A program made the translations under genes and the position numbers. Shown piece after piece: positions 6,549-14,745 of a DNA stretch of 21,123 nucleotides; position 1 is the first letter of the stretch, and every line of letters starts with the position of its first letter. The notes under the pieces are model-generated. The model did not search any database and was not told the origin of the DNA. It was given only the letters and a program-made list of their open reading frames with translations. This DNA is from Methanolobus sp. UBA32 (GTDB taxonomy: Archaea; Halobacteriota; Methanosarcinia; Methanosarcinales; Methanosarcinaceae), in contig DAZF01000052.1 of the NCBI GenBank assembly GCA_002507205.1, forward strand, positions 1-21,123. Reading direction: 5' to 3'.

Positions 6549-7251
6549 TGAAAACCTTTCCAAGCTCATCATACTTAAGAAATGCATATCTGTCCAGGGG
6601 AGTTGGCATGTTATTGATTATTACAAGTTTCCCCCCGGCTTCCAATGAATAGAGTGGAAGACTGGCTGCCGGCTGGACCACAAGCGATGAACCGATTACC
6701 ACGAAAAGATCGGCTTCAGAACTTACTTCTACTGCTTTTGTAAATGAATCATGATCTAGCATTTCCCCAAAGAACGTGATATCCGGTTTGATTAAACCGT
6801 TACACTCAGAACAATGGGGAACTGGTTCGTTTTTTAATGTTTCGCAAATTTCATCATAGGAATAATTCCTGTTACAGGATAGACATCTGTGATTAGCGGG
6901 TGAACCATGGATCTCTATAACATTAACAGACCCTGCTTTCTGGTGCAGCAGATCAATATTCTGGGTAATGACAGCCTTAACAAATCCTTCTTTTTCCAGA
7001 CTGGCCAGAGTATTGTGAATAATGTTAGGCTCCTTGCTATCCAGATTATAGATGAAGTCCAATGCATGTGAATAAAAATAAGCAGGATCACTGCGAAAAC
7101 ATTCAAGATCGAATATCTTATTCGCATCATATTTTGTGTACAGACCATTGCTGCCCCTGAAATCAGGTATGCCTGATAAGGTAGAAATTCCGGCTCCGCT
7201 CAGGAAAACACAGTTTTTCGAGCTTTCCAGAAGTTCCGCCAATCTGTGCAT
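6517..7251 (-). CDS. Sir2-family NAD-dependent protein deacylase, 244 aa
   Basis: Removes acyl groups from lysines using NAD, yielding nicotinamide and O-acyl-ADP-ribose. All sirtuin motifs are present: GAGIST (19-24), GIPDFRG (27-33), TQNID (96-100), catalytic His115 in EIHGS, a zinc site Cys123/Cys126 and Cys147/Cys150, FFGE (160-163) and GSSL (187-190). Length is typical of prokaryotic sirtuins. A well-known sirtuin target is the catalytic lysine of acyl-CoA synthetases, and two such genes lie in this window; the link is inference. The TATA-like ATTATATATT (7273-7282) is centred about 26 nt upstream of the ATG and there is no ribosome binding site near the ATG, so the transcript may be leaderless. 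It overlaps the TfoX-like gene tail to tail. Confidence 0.94.
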   Translation of the reverse strand: MHRLAELLESSKNCVFLSGAGISTLSGIPDFRGSNGLYTKYDANKIFDLECFRSDPAYFYSHALDFIYNLDSKEPNIIHNTLASLEKEGFVKAVITQNIDLLHQKAGSVNVIEIHGSPANHRCLSCNRNYSYDEICETLKNEPVPHCSECNGLIKPDITFFGEMLDHDSFTKAVEVSSEADLFVVIGSSLVVQPAASLPLYSLEAGGKLVIINNMPTPLDRYAFLKYDELGKVFNYLSDRFKVR

Positions 7252-7272
7252 GATTACATTTTACGTCCCCTG

Positions 7273-7282
7273 ATTATATATT
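7273..7282 (-). promoter_or_regulatory. TATA box of the sirtuin gene (leaderless-type spacing)
   Basis: ATTATATATT sits 22-31 nt upstream of the sirtuin ATG (7251), the spacing expected if transcription starts at the start codon. It lies between the hydantoinase stop and the sirtuin start, giving the sirtuin its own promoter. Confidence 0.5.
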
Positions 7283-7311
7283 GCTTTTTCTTTTACCAAA
7301 AAGCATGTATT

Positions 7312-9246
7312 CTAATCCTTCAGAATCATCATAGGATTTCCTATACCCACAACTACCACCCGTGTCTCCAGCGGAGGATGGGACCAGTTATCAGGTGATG
7401 TGGTCTTTTTAGATACGGTTATCTTTGTGTCCTGTTTTAATATTCCACACCGCATCTCATAATCCAGTACAAGTTCAGTTCCAAGTTTTGTTGCAAATTC
7501 CACTGCATCAGCATATCTCTGGAAACGTTCCCTTCCCACAGGAGAGAAAAGCAGGAAATCCTCATCAGGACTCTCGATGGAAGCAGGCATTATTGATATC
7601 TCGATTCTCTTTACACCTTTTCCTGCAAGAGCACCCACTGCATTTCCGACATCTGCAAATTCAGGCACCACCACATCCGCCTCTATAAGGGACCTGAGCT
7701 CGCTGTCATATGCCTGTGCAGGACCTCCAAGCAGTACCACCGGCAACTCGACTTTGAATTTAGCAGGATATTCATGACTCAGCAGATCATCTATCATTTC
7801 ATCCGGGTGATGTGGCAGGATATAGGACATAAGATCAGCTGCCATATTCTTTGCTACAAGTTCTCTCACATGACTGCAGAAATCATATTTTCCCTTCTGG
7901 ATATACCTTGAAAGATTGAGAGCACCGACCTCAGATGCACTGACATCCCATTTTGTGTAAATTCCAAGCACATGCAATGCATCGGTGGGTGTAAATCCGA
8001 TCCCCTGAATAAGCCTTTTTTTGACAAGTGAATCCAGTACCTTTGTTGATGCGTTCCTGCTCAGCACAGCTGACATCTCGGTAACGGAGATCGGGTCACT
8101 TCCCATAAATGTAAGAACTTCCTTTTCATTATCATCAACATCTGAAGCTTCATAACCTGTCCTGACAAAGAACTTTGTTGGCTGGAAATTCTCATCCATA
8201 GTTGTTCTGGAAACAACTCTGCTTCGTTTGAGTTTACTGGTAAATCCTGGATAGATCTTCGATGCGACACAAAGTGGTATCACTCTTTTCGGGCCAATCC
8301 TCACCCTTTCGTCCTTGACCCATATATGGCTGTCACCACCTGTTGCAGATGTTTCCATCTTCATGGCCCTTACACGTGTTTTCCACCCGCCTACAACAGC
8401 ACCTGATACACTTATTTCAGGAACACCATTGTACAGCATGGAAACATCGGTACTGGTTCCTCCAATATCGATAACAGCACAGGTTTCCATCTTTGAGAGA
8501 TAGGAGGCACCAAGAAGACTTGCAGCAGGTCCGGAAAAGATGGTTTCGATCGGTTTTTCAAGGGCATCTTCTATATTATAGACAGAACCATCACATTTGA
8601 GCATCAGAAGACGGGCGTTGATCCCCCTTGCTCTTATATCTTTGACAACAGAATTGACGAACTGATAGGTGATAGGTATCAACTGTGCATTCAGGACAGC
8701 AGTCACTGCTCTCTCATAGGCACCAAGTTCCTGAGATAGCTCATATCCACATACGACCGGCATTCCGGTCATTTTCGTGATCAGCTCTTTGACCTTCAGC
8801 TCATGCTCCGGGTTTCGGACACCAAAATATGCTGAAACGGCATACGCTGAGACCTTTGTTTTAGTTCTGAGAATGAAATCCTCTATTGTGGAAAGATCGA
8901 GTTCACAGGCCTCATCACCTCTGGTATCATGACCCCCTGAAGCACACAGGACATACTGTGATGGAAATTCTGTTTGTGCCGGTTGCTCACCTACAATTAT
9001 AAGACCAACAGCTGTTCCCGTACCCTCGAGAAGAGAATTGGTTGAAAGTGTAGTAGAAACGGAAACAAGATTAACATCCTTCAAAAGTTCCTGATTCAGT
9101 GAATCAAGGACATTCTTTATTCCTTCCTGCAAGTCAGGATAAGTTGTAAAAGCCTTTTTCGAATCCACGATAGCTCCGTCTGAGCCTCGTATGAGTACTG
9201 CATCCGTATATGTTCCGCCGGCATCGATACCAAGACCAAAGTGCAT
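7312..9246 (-). CDS. Hydantoinase/oxoprolinase (HyuA-like) family ATPase, 644 aa
   Basis: An ASKHA-fold protein related to the HyuA subunit of ATP-dependent hydantoinases and 5-oxoprolinases. Residues 1-180 form the Hydant_A N-terminal domain (GIDAGGTYTDAVLI, 6-19; ATP phosphate loop). The second nucleotide segment is CAVIDIGGTSTDVSML (256-271), followed by SATGGDSHIWV near 305. A late VVLLGGPAQAY and FADVGNAVGALAGKG resemble the adenosine motif. HyuB is not adjacent, as is usual for methanogen members, whose substrates are unknown; hydantoin hydrolysis should not be assumed. AGGTGATA (9258-9251) is a good ribosome binding site for ATG 9246. It is divergent from a small conserved-looking gene (9365), a pairing that may be functional. 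Confidence 0.85.
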   Translation of the reverse strand: MHFGLGIDAGGTYTDAVLIRGSDGAIVDSKKAFTTYPDLQEGIKNVLDSLNQELLKDVNLVSVSTTLSTNSLLEGTGTAVGLIIVGEQPAQTEFPSQYVLCASGGHDTRGDEACELDLSTIEDFILRTKTKVSAYAVSAYFGVRNPEHELKVKELITKMTGMPVVCGYELSQELGAYERAVTAVLNAQLIPITYQFVNSVVKDIRARGINARLLMLKCDGSVYNIEDALEKPIETIFSGPAASLLGASYLSKMETCAVIDIGGTSTDVSMLYNGVPEISVSGAVVGGWKTRVRAMKMETSATGGDSHIWVKDERVRIGPKRVIPLCVASKIYPGFTSKLKRSRVVSRTTMDENFQPTKFFVRTGYEASDVDDNEKEVLTFMGSDPISVTEMSAVLSRNASTKVLDSLVKKRLIQGIGFTPTDALHVLGIYTKWDVSASEVGALNLSRYIQKGKYDFCSHVRELVAKNMAADLMSYILPHHPDEMIDDLLSHEYPAKFKVELPVVLLGGPAQAYDSELRSLIEADVVVPEFADVGNAVGALAGKGVKRIEISIMPASIESPDEDFLLFSPVGRERFQRYADAVEFATKLGTELVLDYEMRCGILKQDTKITVSKKTTSPDNWSHPPLETRVVVVGIGNPMMILKD

Positions 9247-9364
9247 TTACTATCACCTTTTTTAAAAATAATCGAACTATGTTTAATACAATGCTTGCGA
9301 GATATTTAAGTATAATCGTTTCAATAAATTTCAAAATACTTTGCACTAATATTGGAGTGGGAAA
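9247..9364. promoter_or_regulatory. Divergent promoter region, hydantoinase / small protein
   Basis: On the minus strand a TATA-like GTATTAAAC (about 9289-9281) would start the hydantoinase transcript near 9258-9260, close to its AGGTGATA. On the plus strand ATATTTAAG (9302-9310) would start near 9333-9335, with ribosome binding site GGAGTG at 9354-9359 before ATG 9365. Confidence 0.4.
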
Positions 9365-9661
9365 ATGCGAGTAAACCATATAGAAAAAGTTCTTCCATGC
9401 ATAGCAGACCCATGGAAACTGCGGATAATAGCACATCTTGATGAAAAACCAGACCTTCCTCTGATAGCAAAGTATCTCGATGGAAAATATTCAGAGAATC
9501 TTGGTCTGGTAATAATAAAGATTGGGATAAAGGAAATGAACTTTTTTCAGAATGGCCAGGTTACTGTGAGAATGGTTGATTCTGAACAGGAAGCCAGTGA
9601 TCTTGTGAACAGGATTCTGGCAATGGCGTATCATAAAGCAATGATCGCAGGAGATATTTAA
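9365..9661 (+). CDS. Uncharacterised small protein, 98 aa
   Basis: Not confidently recognised. It begins with VLPCIADPWKLRIIAHLDE (9-27), has a middle LDGKYSENLGLVIIKIG (38-54) with alternating strand-like residues, and ends with GQVTVRMVDSEQEASDLVNR (64-83) plus a helix. By memory the order resembles a small domain found at the end of some Fe-S/corrinoid-related proteins in anaerobes (PCxADPxKLR, then a strand segment, then a DEEDA helix), but without the cysteine clusters; this is weak. GGAGTG at 9354-9359 supports the start. It is divergent from the hydantoinase-like ATPase. A T-rich stretch at about 9721-9741 probably ends the transcript. Confidence 0.7.
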   Translation: MRVNHIEKVLPCIADPWKLRIIAHLDEKPDLPLIAKYLDGKYSENLGLVIIKIGIKEMNFFQNGQVTVRMVDSEQEASDLVNRILAMAYHKAMIAGDI

Positions 9662-9837
9662 ACGATAAGCTTTCTCATTCCTTCCATAATAGGAAAGATC
9701 ATTTGTTGCCTCAAACTGGAATTTTTTTAGTTTTTATTTTGATATGTTCAATGTTAACGATAAATGAATACATTTTTAACTGAAAATACCGTAAGCATTA
9801 GAACACGATTTTGATAAAAACAATAAGAGGAAATGAC

Positions 9838-10416
9838 ATGTCGGAAAAGAACCTACTGGGTGGCAAAATACGCCAGATACGCGAAACACAAAAGATTTCT
9901 GTAGAAGAGCTGGCAAACAACAGTAACACAAGCATCGAGCTTATCGAGCAGCTTGAGAACGGAGCACTTGTTCCATCATTGACTCCACTGATGCAGATCG
10001 CAAGAGCATTGGGAGTTCGTTTGGGAACTTTCCTTGATGACACTACCCATAACGGACCTGTAGTTACTACTAGCGGTGCTTCAAATAACGTAGTAAGATT
10101 CTCCGGTAACTGTGACACTTGCGAGAATAGCACTCTTGACTTCTTTTCACTTGCTACTGACAAGGCTGACAGACACATGGAACCATTCATCATTGATGTC
10201 CATCCGCCAAAATCAGGAGATGCAAAACAATCGTCTCATGAAGGAGAAGAGTTCATTTATGTACTCAGCGGTCAGATAGAGATCCTTTATGGAAAGGATA
10301 GCTTCCAGCTCTCAAGCGGCGACAGCATCTATTACGATTCCATAGTTCCTCATCATGTCCACGCAGTGGGCAGTGAAGATGCAAAGATACTGGCAGTCGT
10401 GTACGCACCTTACTAA
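9838..10416 (+). CDS. XRE-family regulator with C-terminal cupin, 192 aa
   Basis: A two-domain transcription factor. Residues 6-68 are a lambda-repressor-type helix-turn-helix ([19 protein letters not shown], then [26 protein letters not shown]). Residues 118-190 are a cupin with [13 protein letters not shown] (134-146) and [15 protein letters not shown] (161-175); His134, Glu138 and one of His172/His173 look like intact metal or ligand positions. In this family the cupin senses a small molecule and controls DNA binding. A Cys pair (CDTC, 92-95) joins the domains and might be redox- or metal-responsive. ATG 9838 is preferred to the upstream ATA/TTG-type extension at 9811 because AGAGGA (9826-9831) precedes it by 6 nt. 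The thioesterase and acyl-CoA synthetase follow closely, so it probably regulates its own operon in response to an acyl compound (inference). Confidence 0.88.
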   Translation: MSEKNLLGGKIRQIRETQKISVEELANNSNTSIELIEQLENGALVPSLTPLMQIARALGVRLGTFLDDTTHNGPVVTTSGASNNVVRFSGNCDTCENSTLDFFSLATDKADRHMEPFIIDVHPPKSGDAKQSSHEGEEFIYVLSGQIEILYGKDSFQLSSGDSIYYDSIVPHHVHAVGSEDAKILAVVYAPY

Positions 10417-10430
10417 AAAAGAAGATCGAT

Positions 10431-10847
10431 ATGTTCAAAACAACTGTTACTCCAAGATTTGGTGATATTGACGGATTGAAACACGCTAACAATATTGCTA
10501 TTGCCATATGGTTCGAACAAGCACGTAACCCTGTATTCAGGCTGTTCACCCCTGACCTTAACCTGAGCTATGAAACCTGGAAACTTATCATGGCAAGGAC
10601 AGAGTATGATTACGTAGGGGAAATGTTCTACGGTTCGGATGTCGATATAATCACATATATATCAAGGATTGGTAATTCCTCATTCACCGTTACCCAGGAA
10701 GCATGGCAAAATGATAAAATTGGTGCAATCAGCAGGTCTACGATCGTTCACTACGATTTTATCAATAAGAAGTCAGTCCCAATACCCGACGACATAAGGG
10801 GAGAACTTAAAGAGCACCTGCAGGAAGAAAGTGATAGTTGTAAATGA
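10431..10847 (+). CDS. Hotdog-fold acyl-CoA thioesterase (4HBT/YbgC-like), 138 aa
   Basis: Predicted to hydrolyse an acyl-CoA to free acid and CoA. The N-terminus PRFGDIDGLKHANNIAIAIWFEQAR (8-32, interrupted here only for description) has the family pattern RxxDxDxxxHxNN with Asp14 as the likely catalytic residue, His18 and Asn20/Asn21, and the hot-dog helix IWFEQAR. Length fits a single hot-dog domain. It starts 14 nt after the XRE-cupin stop and ends 18 nt before the acyl-CoA synthetase, so the three are likely one transcript. Having a ligase and a thioesterase together suggests control over one acyl-CoA pool or overflow protection; the substrate is unknown. The ribosome binding site is weak (AAGAAGAT). 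Confidence 0.87.
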   Translation: MFKTTVTPRFGDIDGLKHANNIAIAIWFEQARNPVFRLFTPDLNLSYETWKLIMARTEYDYVGEMFYGSDVDIITYISRIGNSSFTVTQEAWQNDKIGAISRSTIVHYDFINKKSVPIPDDIRGELKEHLQEESDSCK

Positions 10848-10865
10848 TAACATGGAGATATGATC

Positions 10866-12511
10866 ATGCCTTTTACAAATGATACAGTTGGTGGTTTTTT
10901 TGAGAAACAGGTTATGAAGGACCCGGACAGGGAGTTTATAGTCTATCCCGACAGGGACCTGAGATTCACCTATAAAGAATTCGATGAACGCGTCAACATG
11001 CTGGCCAAAGGCCTGATAGAGATAGGTATAGGTAAAGGTGACCATGTTGGGATCTGGGCTACAAATGTACCTGACTGGCTGACCTTCCTGTTCGCAACAT
11101 CAAAGATAGGAGCCGTTTTCGTCACGGTTAATACCGCATACAAGATACACGAAGTCGAGTATGTCATGAAACAGGCTGACCTGAAGGCTATTGCCATAAT
11201 TGACGGTTTCAGGGATGTTAGTTACATTGATACGATCTATGAACTGGTTCCTGAGCTTAAGACACAAAGCCGTGGAAATCTTAAAAGCGAGAAGTTCCCT
11301 TTCCTGAAAAATGTTATTTTTATCGGTCAGGAGAAACACAGGGGCATGTACAGCACCCGTGAATTACTCCTCCTGGGACAGCATGGTAGTGATGAAAGGA
11401 TCCATGAGATCATGCAGACACTTGATAAGGATGATGTTATCAATATGCAGTACACATCAGGAACAACGGGTTTTCCTAAAGGCGTCATGCTGACACACAG
11501 CAATATCCTGAATAATGGACTTTCTATTGGGGACCGGCAGAGATTCACGTGCAATGATCGACTGTGTCTTCCAGTGCCGCTATTCCACTGCTTTGGAATA
11601 GTACTTGGAGTTATGGCTATCCTGACCCACGGGGCAACGCTTGTGATACTGGAGGTTTATGACCCGCTCATGGTATTGGCAGGAGTTCAGAAAGAGAAGT
11701 GTACGGCTTTGCACGGAGTACCGACAATGTTCATTGCCGAATATACTCATCCGATGTTCAACATGTTCGACCTGAAGTCCCTGCGTACGGGAATAATGGC
11801 TGGTTCAACCTGTCCCATAGACTCCATGAAGAAAGTCATAAACGATATGCACTGTAAGGAAATTACCATTGTGTACGGACTGACTGAAGCCTCCCCGGGA
11901 ATCACTCAGACTACTACTGATGACCCTATAGAACTCAGGGTTGAGACTGTCGGACGGGCGTTCCCCGGTGTGGAAGCCATTGTGCTGGACCCTGAGACAT
12001 ATGAACCTCTTCCTCCGAATACAATAGGAGAAATATGCTGTCGTGGCTATAATGTCATGAAAGGCTATTACAAAATGCCTGAAGAGACAAAAAGGGCAAT
12101 CGATGAAAACGGCTGGCTACACAGCGGAGATCTGGGTACCTGTGATGAGAACGGATATTACCGCATTACTGGCCGTATAAAAGACATGATAATCCGCGGA
12201 GGTGAGAACATCTATCCAAGGGAGATAGAAGAGTTCCTGTTCACCATGCCGGGCATCCAGAGTGCTCAGGTGGTAGGTATTCCCGATAAGAAATACGGAG
12301 AGATTGTAGGAGCTTTTGTGATTCCCGAGGAAGGAACTGAACTTACCGAAGAGGATGTCAGGGACTATAGTCTGTCAAAGATAGCACGCTACAAGTTCCA
12401 AAACACGTATTCTTTGTGGATGATTATCCGCTTACTGCAAGCGGAAAAGTGCAGAAGTTCAAACTCAGGGATCTGGCGGTTGAGCTTCTGAAAAAGGAAA
12501 ATGAAGAATAA
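10866..12511 (+). CDS. Acyl-CoA synthetase (AMP-forming), frameshifted near the 3' end
   Basis: An ANL-superfamily ligase that activates a carboxylic acid with ATP and CoA. Motifs: P-loop [13 protein letters not shown] (194-206), [10 protein letters not shown] (336-345), HSGDLG (419-424), [16 protein letters not shown] (436-451). The open frame as read runs only to TGA 12489-12491 and ends with an unrelated tail after KIARYKF (505-511). Adding one base in 12398-12403 (CCAAAA) restores [20 protein letters not shown] and then [10 protein letters not shown], ending at TAA 12509-12511 (548 aa). That tail carries the A10 catalytic lysine (TASGK) used for adenylation. So the sequence has a one-base deletion, either a real mutation or a sequencing error. 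ATG 10866 is preferred to 10860 because GGAGAT (10854-10859) abuts the latter. Fatty or branched-chain acid specificity cannot be read. Confidence 0.88.
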
Positions 12512-12530
12512 ATTTTGAAAAATAGAATCA

Positions 12531-12562
12531 GATGATGTGAATATCACATCATCTTCTTTTTT
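12531..12562 (+). terminator. Hairpin plus T tract between convergent genes
   Basis: GATGATGTGA (12531-12540) and TCACATCATC (12544-12553) form a perfect 10-bp stem with loop ATA, followed by TTCTTTTTTTT-like T-rich sequence to 12562. The stem contains the TGA stop (12551-12549) of the convergent DUF2341 gene, so it can act for both transcripts. Confidence 0.8.
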
Positions 12563-14489
12563 GCCTGTACGCGACTGCCACCAATCCGGCAACTGCGATC
12601 AATACAGTGAATCCCGGTATTCCTTTACTTTCATCTGTTGTTTCAGGGATCATACTGTACTGCTCATACTCTTCATAGACAACTATGGAAGTACCCATGA
12701 ATGCAGTATCTTCTGCATAATAATCCTGAAGCTCTTCCAGTAAGCTCTGAACATTGGTATCGGTCATGAAACCTTCATTTACCGCAAGTCCGATAAGCGC
12801 TTTTGAATCGGATATCCTGATCTCACCCATCTTTGATGCTATGGAATCTATGACTTCGTCCTTGGTCTGAGGATAGTTCTCATCCAGAGAATAGGTCTGA
12901 AGGATTATGAGATCTGCACTTGCTGAAACCTCGGGAATATCTGCCAGAGCATAAGATGAAGGAATATCAATGGCTATAGCAAGTTCATTTCCTGCGATCT
13001 CACGGGCATCTTCAAGAAGCATGAGGTTCAGGGCGCAGGCTTCCTCAGGATCCTCGCTGCACGGATCAAGTGCAATGTCAACACCATCAAAAGCTGAAAG
13101 TGACTTGCTGTTGTAGTCTATGACCTGCTCCAGCACATCTTTGACATACACTGAGTTATCCTCATCTGAATCACTCTTAGGGTCATTGAATATCATTGCA
13201 TAGACCTGCATATCATTGTCATGGGCAGTCTTCACGAATCTTTCCAGGTTCCAGACATTATCACCATCGGTAAGCAACATGACAGTGTTGATTCCGCTAT
13301 CTTTGAGCTCGATTATACTTGCATCATTATAATCTGCCGTATCGAAGATACGAATTGCACTTATCAGACCGCTGGCAGGGGTTATGTTTATTCTGACAGG
13401 CTCAGCTTCTGTAACTGTTTCTTCCTCTGCCATACTGCCTGCGAACATCACAGTAGGTTCTTCAGAAACAAAATTCCGCACGTATGCATAATCAAAGGAT
13501 GCGTAACCGGTGTTATCAGAAACATCGGAATAGGTGCTTGCAAAAAGATATACCTTCATATCAGTAAGAGGAATATAATTGTTTTCTTCTGTTGCTGCAA
13601 GGTCCATTCTGCTATCCCTTACACCGTTCTTGAACCAGGCTATCTTGCCAAATTCATCTTCCATATACCATGCAACGCCAATTGTGTACCAGTCACCTTC
13701 AACTACATTGACAGCTGTAAGGTCTTTTGGGAAATAGCGTGCATCGCTTTTGGAGTTTTCAAGTATCCAGGTAACTTTTGTCTCATTCTGAAGTTCGGTA
13801 GATGTTAATACCTGGTTCTTTGTCTCGCTTTGTGGGTCTACAAATCCCTGTGTTATGACAGGACCACGACTATCGGTTCCTGTTGTGGTTTTCTTCCTTT
13901 TGGCTACGAACATGGAATTTACAGGGAATTCATCCTTGGATTTGATGCTCACAACATCCTCCGGATGGAATTTTGGAACTATAAGGTCGCAGACACCGTT
14001 GGAAACTTTTAGCTCACTTCCACCTGTAGTATACGACTCCCAGTTTCCAAATAAGCTTGAACCACTGAAATCATCATAGAATTCAAAAGTCGAAGTACTG
14101 CTACTGATATCTATTGCATCGGGGTTGCCATAGTACATTGTTATTTTAGTACTGCCATCTGCCGCAATTGAGGGAACCTTTACCCATACAACCGCTTCTT
14201 CTCTTACAGCATTCCATTCTTCTATCCAGTGCTGAAGTTGCTTATCACCGGAGGAAAAACGTATGTCTTCACCTTCTGAACTTGCAAGGGAAAAATCAAA
14301 ATTAGAACTGTTCAGGACCATGGGTATCTGGTAATTCACCAGGTTGTTTCCGGAGTGTTCCCTGATAGTTATCTCTTCAGAATAGTTCCATTCCCCACCA
14401 CCTGAATATGTCAATGCAGTGCATGTTTGCACAAATAAAGTACAGGCAAGCAGTAACAATGTAACATAAATAATTCTTTTGAACACCAA
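12549..14489 (-). CDS. Surface protein: DUF2341, lectin-like and TIM-barrel domains, PGF-CTERM
   Basis: A secreted, surface-attached protein of 646 aa. Residues 1-25 are a signal peptide (KRIIYVTLLLLACTLF). DUF2341 spans about 32-125 (WNYSEEITI ... ITMYYGNPDA). A concanavalin/LamG-like beta region follows (about 135-350, FEFYDDFSGSSLFGNW, then DWYTIGVAWYM). Residues about 375-610 look like a TIM barrel: SGINTVMLLTDGD, VYAMIFND, FDGVDIALDP (467-476), DLIILQTYS, ALIGLAV. The C-terminus, IPGFTVLIAVAGLVAVAY then RQKRR (624-646), is a PGF-CTERM signal processed by an archaeosortase, with lipid anchoring expected. It may bind or act on polysaccharide; no catalytic Glu was recognised. The start is TTG 14489 or GTG 14486; GAGGTG lies 6 and 9 nt before them respectively. 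It converges with the acyl-CoA synthetase. Confidence 0.87.
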   Translation of the reverse strand: MVFKRIIYVTLLLLACTLFVQTCTALTYSGGGEWNYSEEITIREHSGNNLVNYQIPMVLNSSNFDFSLASSEGEDIRFSSGDKQLQHWIEEWNAVREEAVVWVKVPSIAADGSTKITMYYGNPDAIDISSSTSTFEFYDDFSGSSLFGNWESYTTGGSELKVSNGVCDLIVPKFHPEDVVSIKSKDEFPVNSMFVAKRKKTTTGTDSRGPVITQGFVDPQSETKNQVLTSTELQNETKVTWILENSKSDARYFPKDLTAVNVVEGDWYTIGVAWYMEDEFGKIAWFKNGVRDSRMDLAATEENNYIPLTDMKVYLFASTYSDVSDNTGYASFDYAYVRNFVSEEPTVMFAGSMAEEETVTEAEPVRINITPASGLISAIRIFDTADYNDASIIELKDSGINTVMLLTDGDNVWNLERFVKTAHDNDMQVYAMIFNDPKSDSDEDNSVYVKDVLEQVIDYNSKSLSAFDGVDIALDPCSEDPEEACALNLMLLEDAREIAGNELAIAIDIPSSYALADIPEVSASADLIILQTYSLDENYPQTKDEVIDSIASKMGEIRISDSKALIGLAVNEGFMTDTNVQSLLEELQDYYAEDTAFMGTSIVVYEEYEQYSMIPETTDESKGIPGFTVLIAVAGLVAVAYRQKRR

Positions 14490-14700
14490 TCCTCACACCT
14501 CTTCAAGTTAATGTTATCTTTATGCAATTTGCATTTCTTAGTAATTATTTGTAATCAGATAGTATAAATCTTGTGCACAAAGACTCTTTCTATTTATTAA
14601 GTGTAAGACATATAGAATTATACACATAGCTTAAAAAAGACCTGGAAGAAATATATCAAAATACACAAAGGCACTATCACAGCAAAAAGCAAAAATGGAA
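14490..14700 (-). promoter_or_regulatory. Promoter region of the DUF2341 gene
   Basis: This AT-rich gap has no ORF that looks coding. In the minus sense several TATA-like stretches occur (ATTTATACTATC near 14567-14556 and CTTAATAAATAG near 14601-14590), so the start site is uncertain; the leader may be long (over 40 nt). GAGGTG just before the start codon is the clear translation signal. Confidence 0.3.
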
Positions 14701-14742
14701 AGTGAAGCAGCTTTTCTTTTTCCATAACGAAAAAGGCTTCAC
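14701..14742 (-). terminator. Bulged 3' hairpin after the nudC gene
   Basis: GTGAAGC (14702-14708) pairs with GCTTCAC (14736-14742), and inside it CTTTTTC (14716-14722) pairs with GAAAAAG (14729-14735), with a one-sided 7-nt bulge (14709-14715). It starts 3 nt beyond the nudC stop and is followed in the minus sense by T-rich TTTCCATTTTTGCTTTTTGC. Confidence 0.55.
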
Positions 14743-14745
14743 AAC

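Noticed and set aside
13221..13808. 195-codon plus-strand frame opposite the DUF2341 gene
   Set aside because: The antisense product has Cys/His-rich random composition and no domains, while the minus-strand frame has a signal peptide, domains and a sorting signal.
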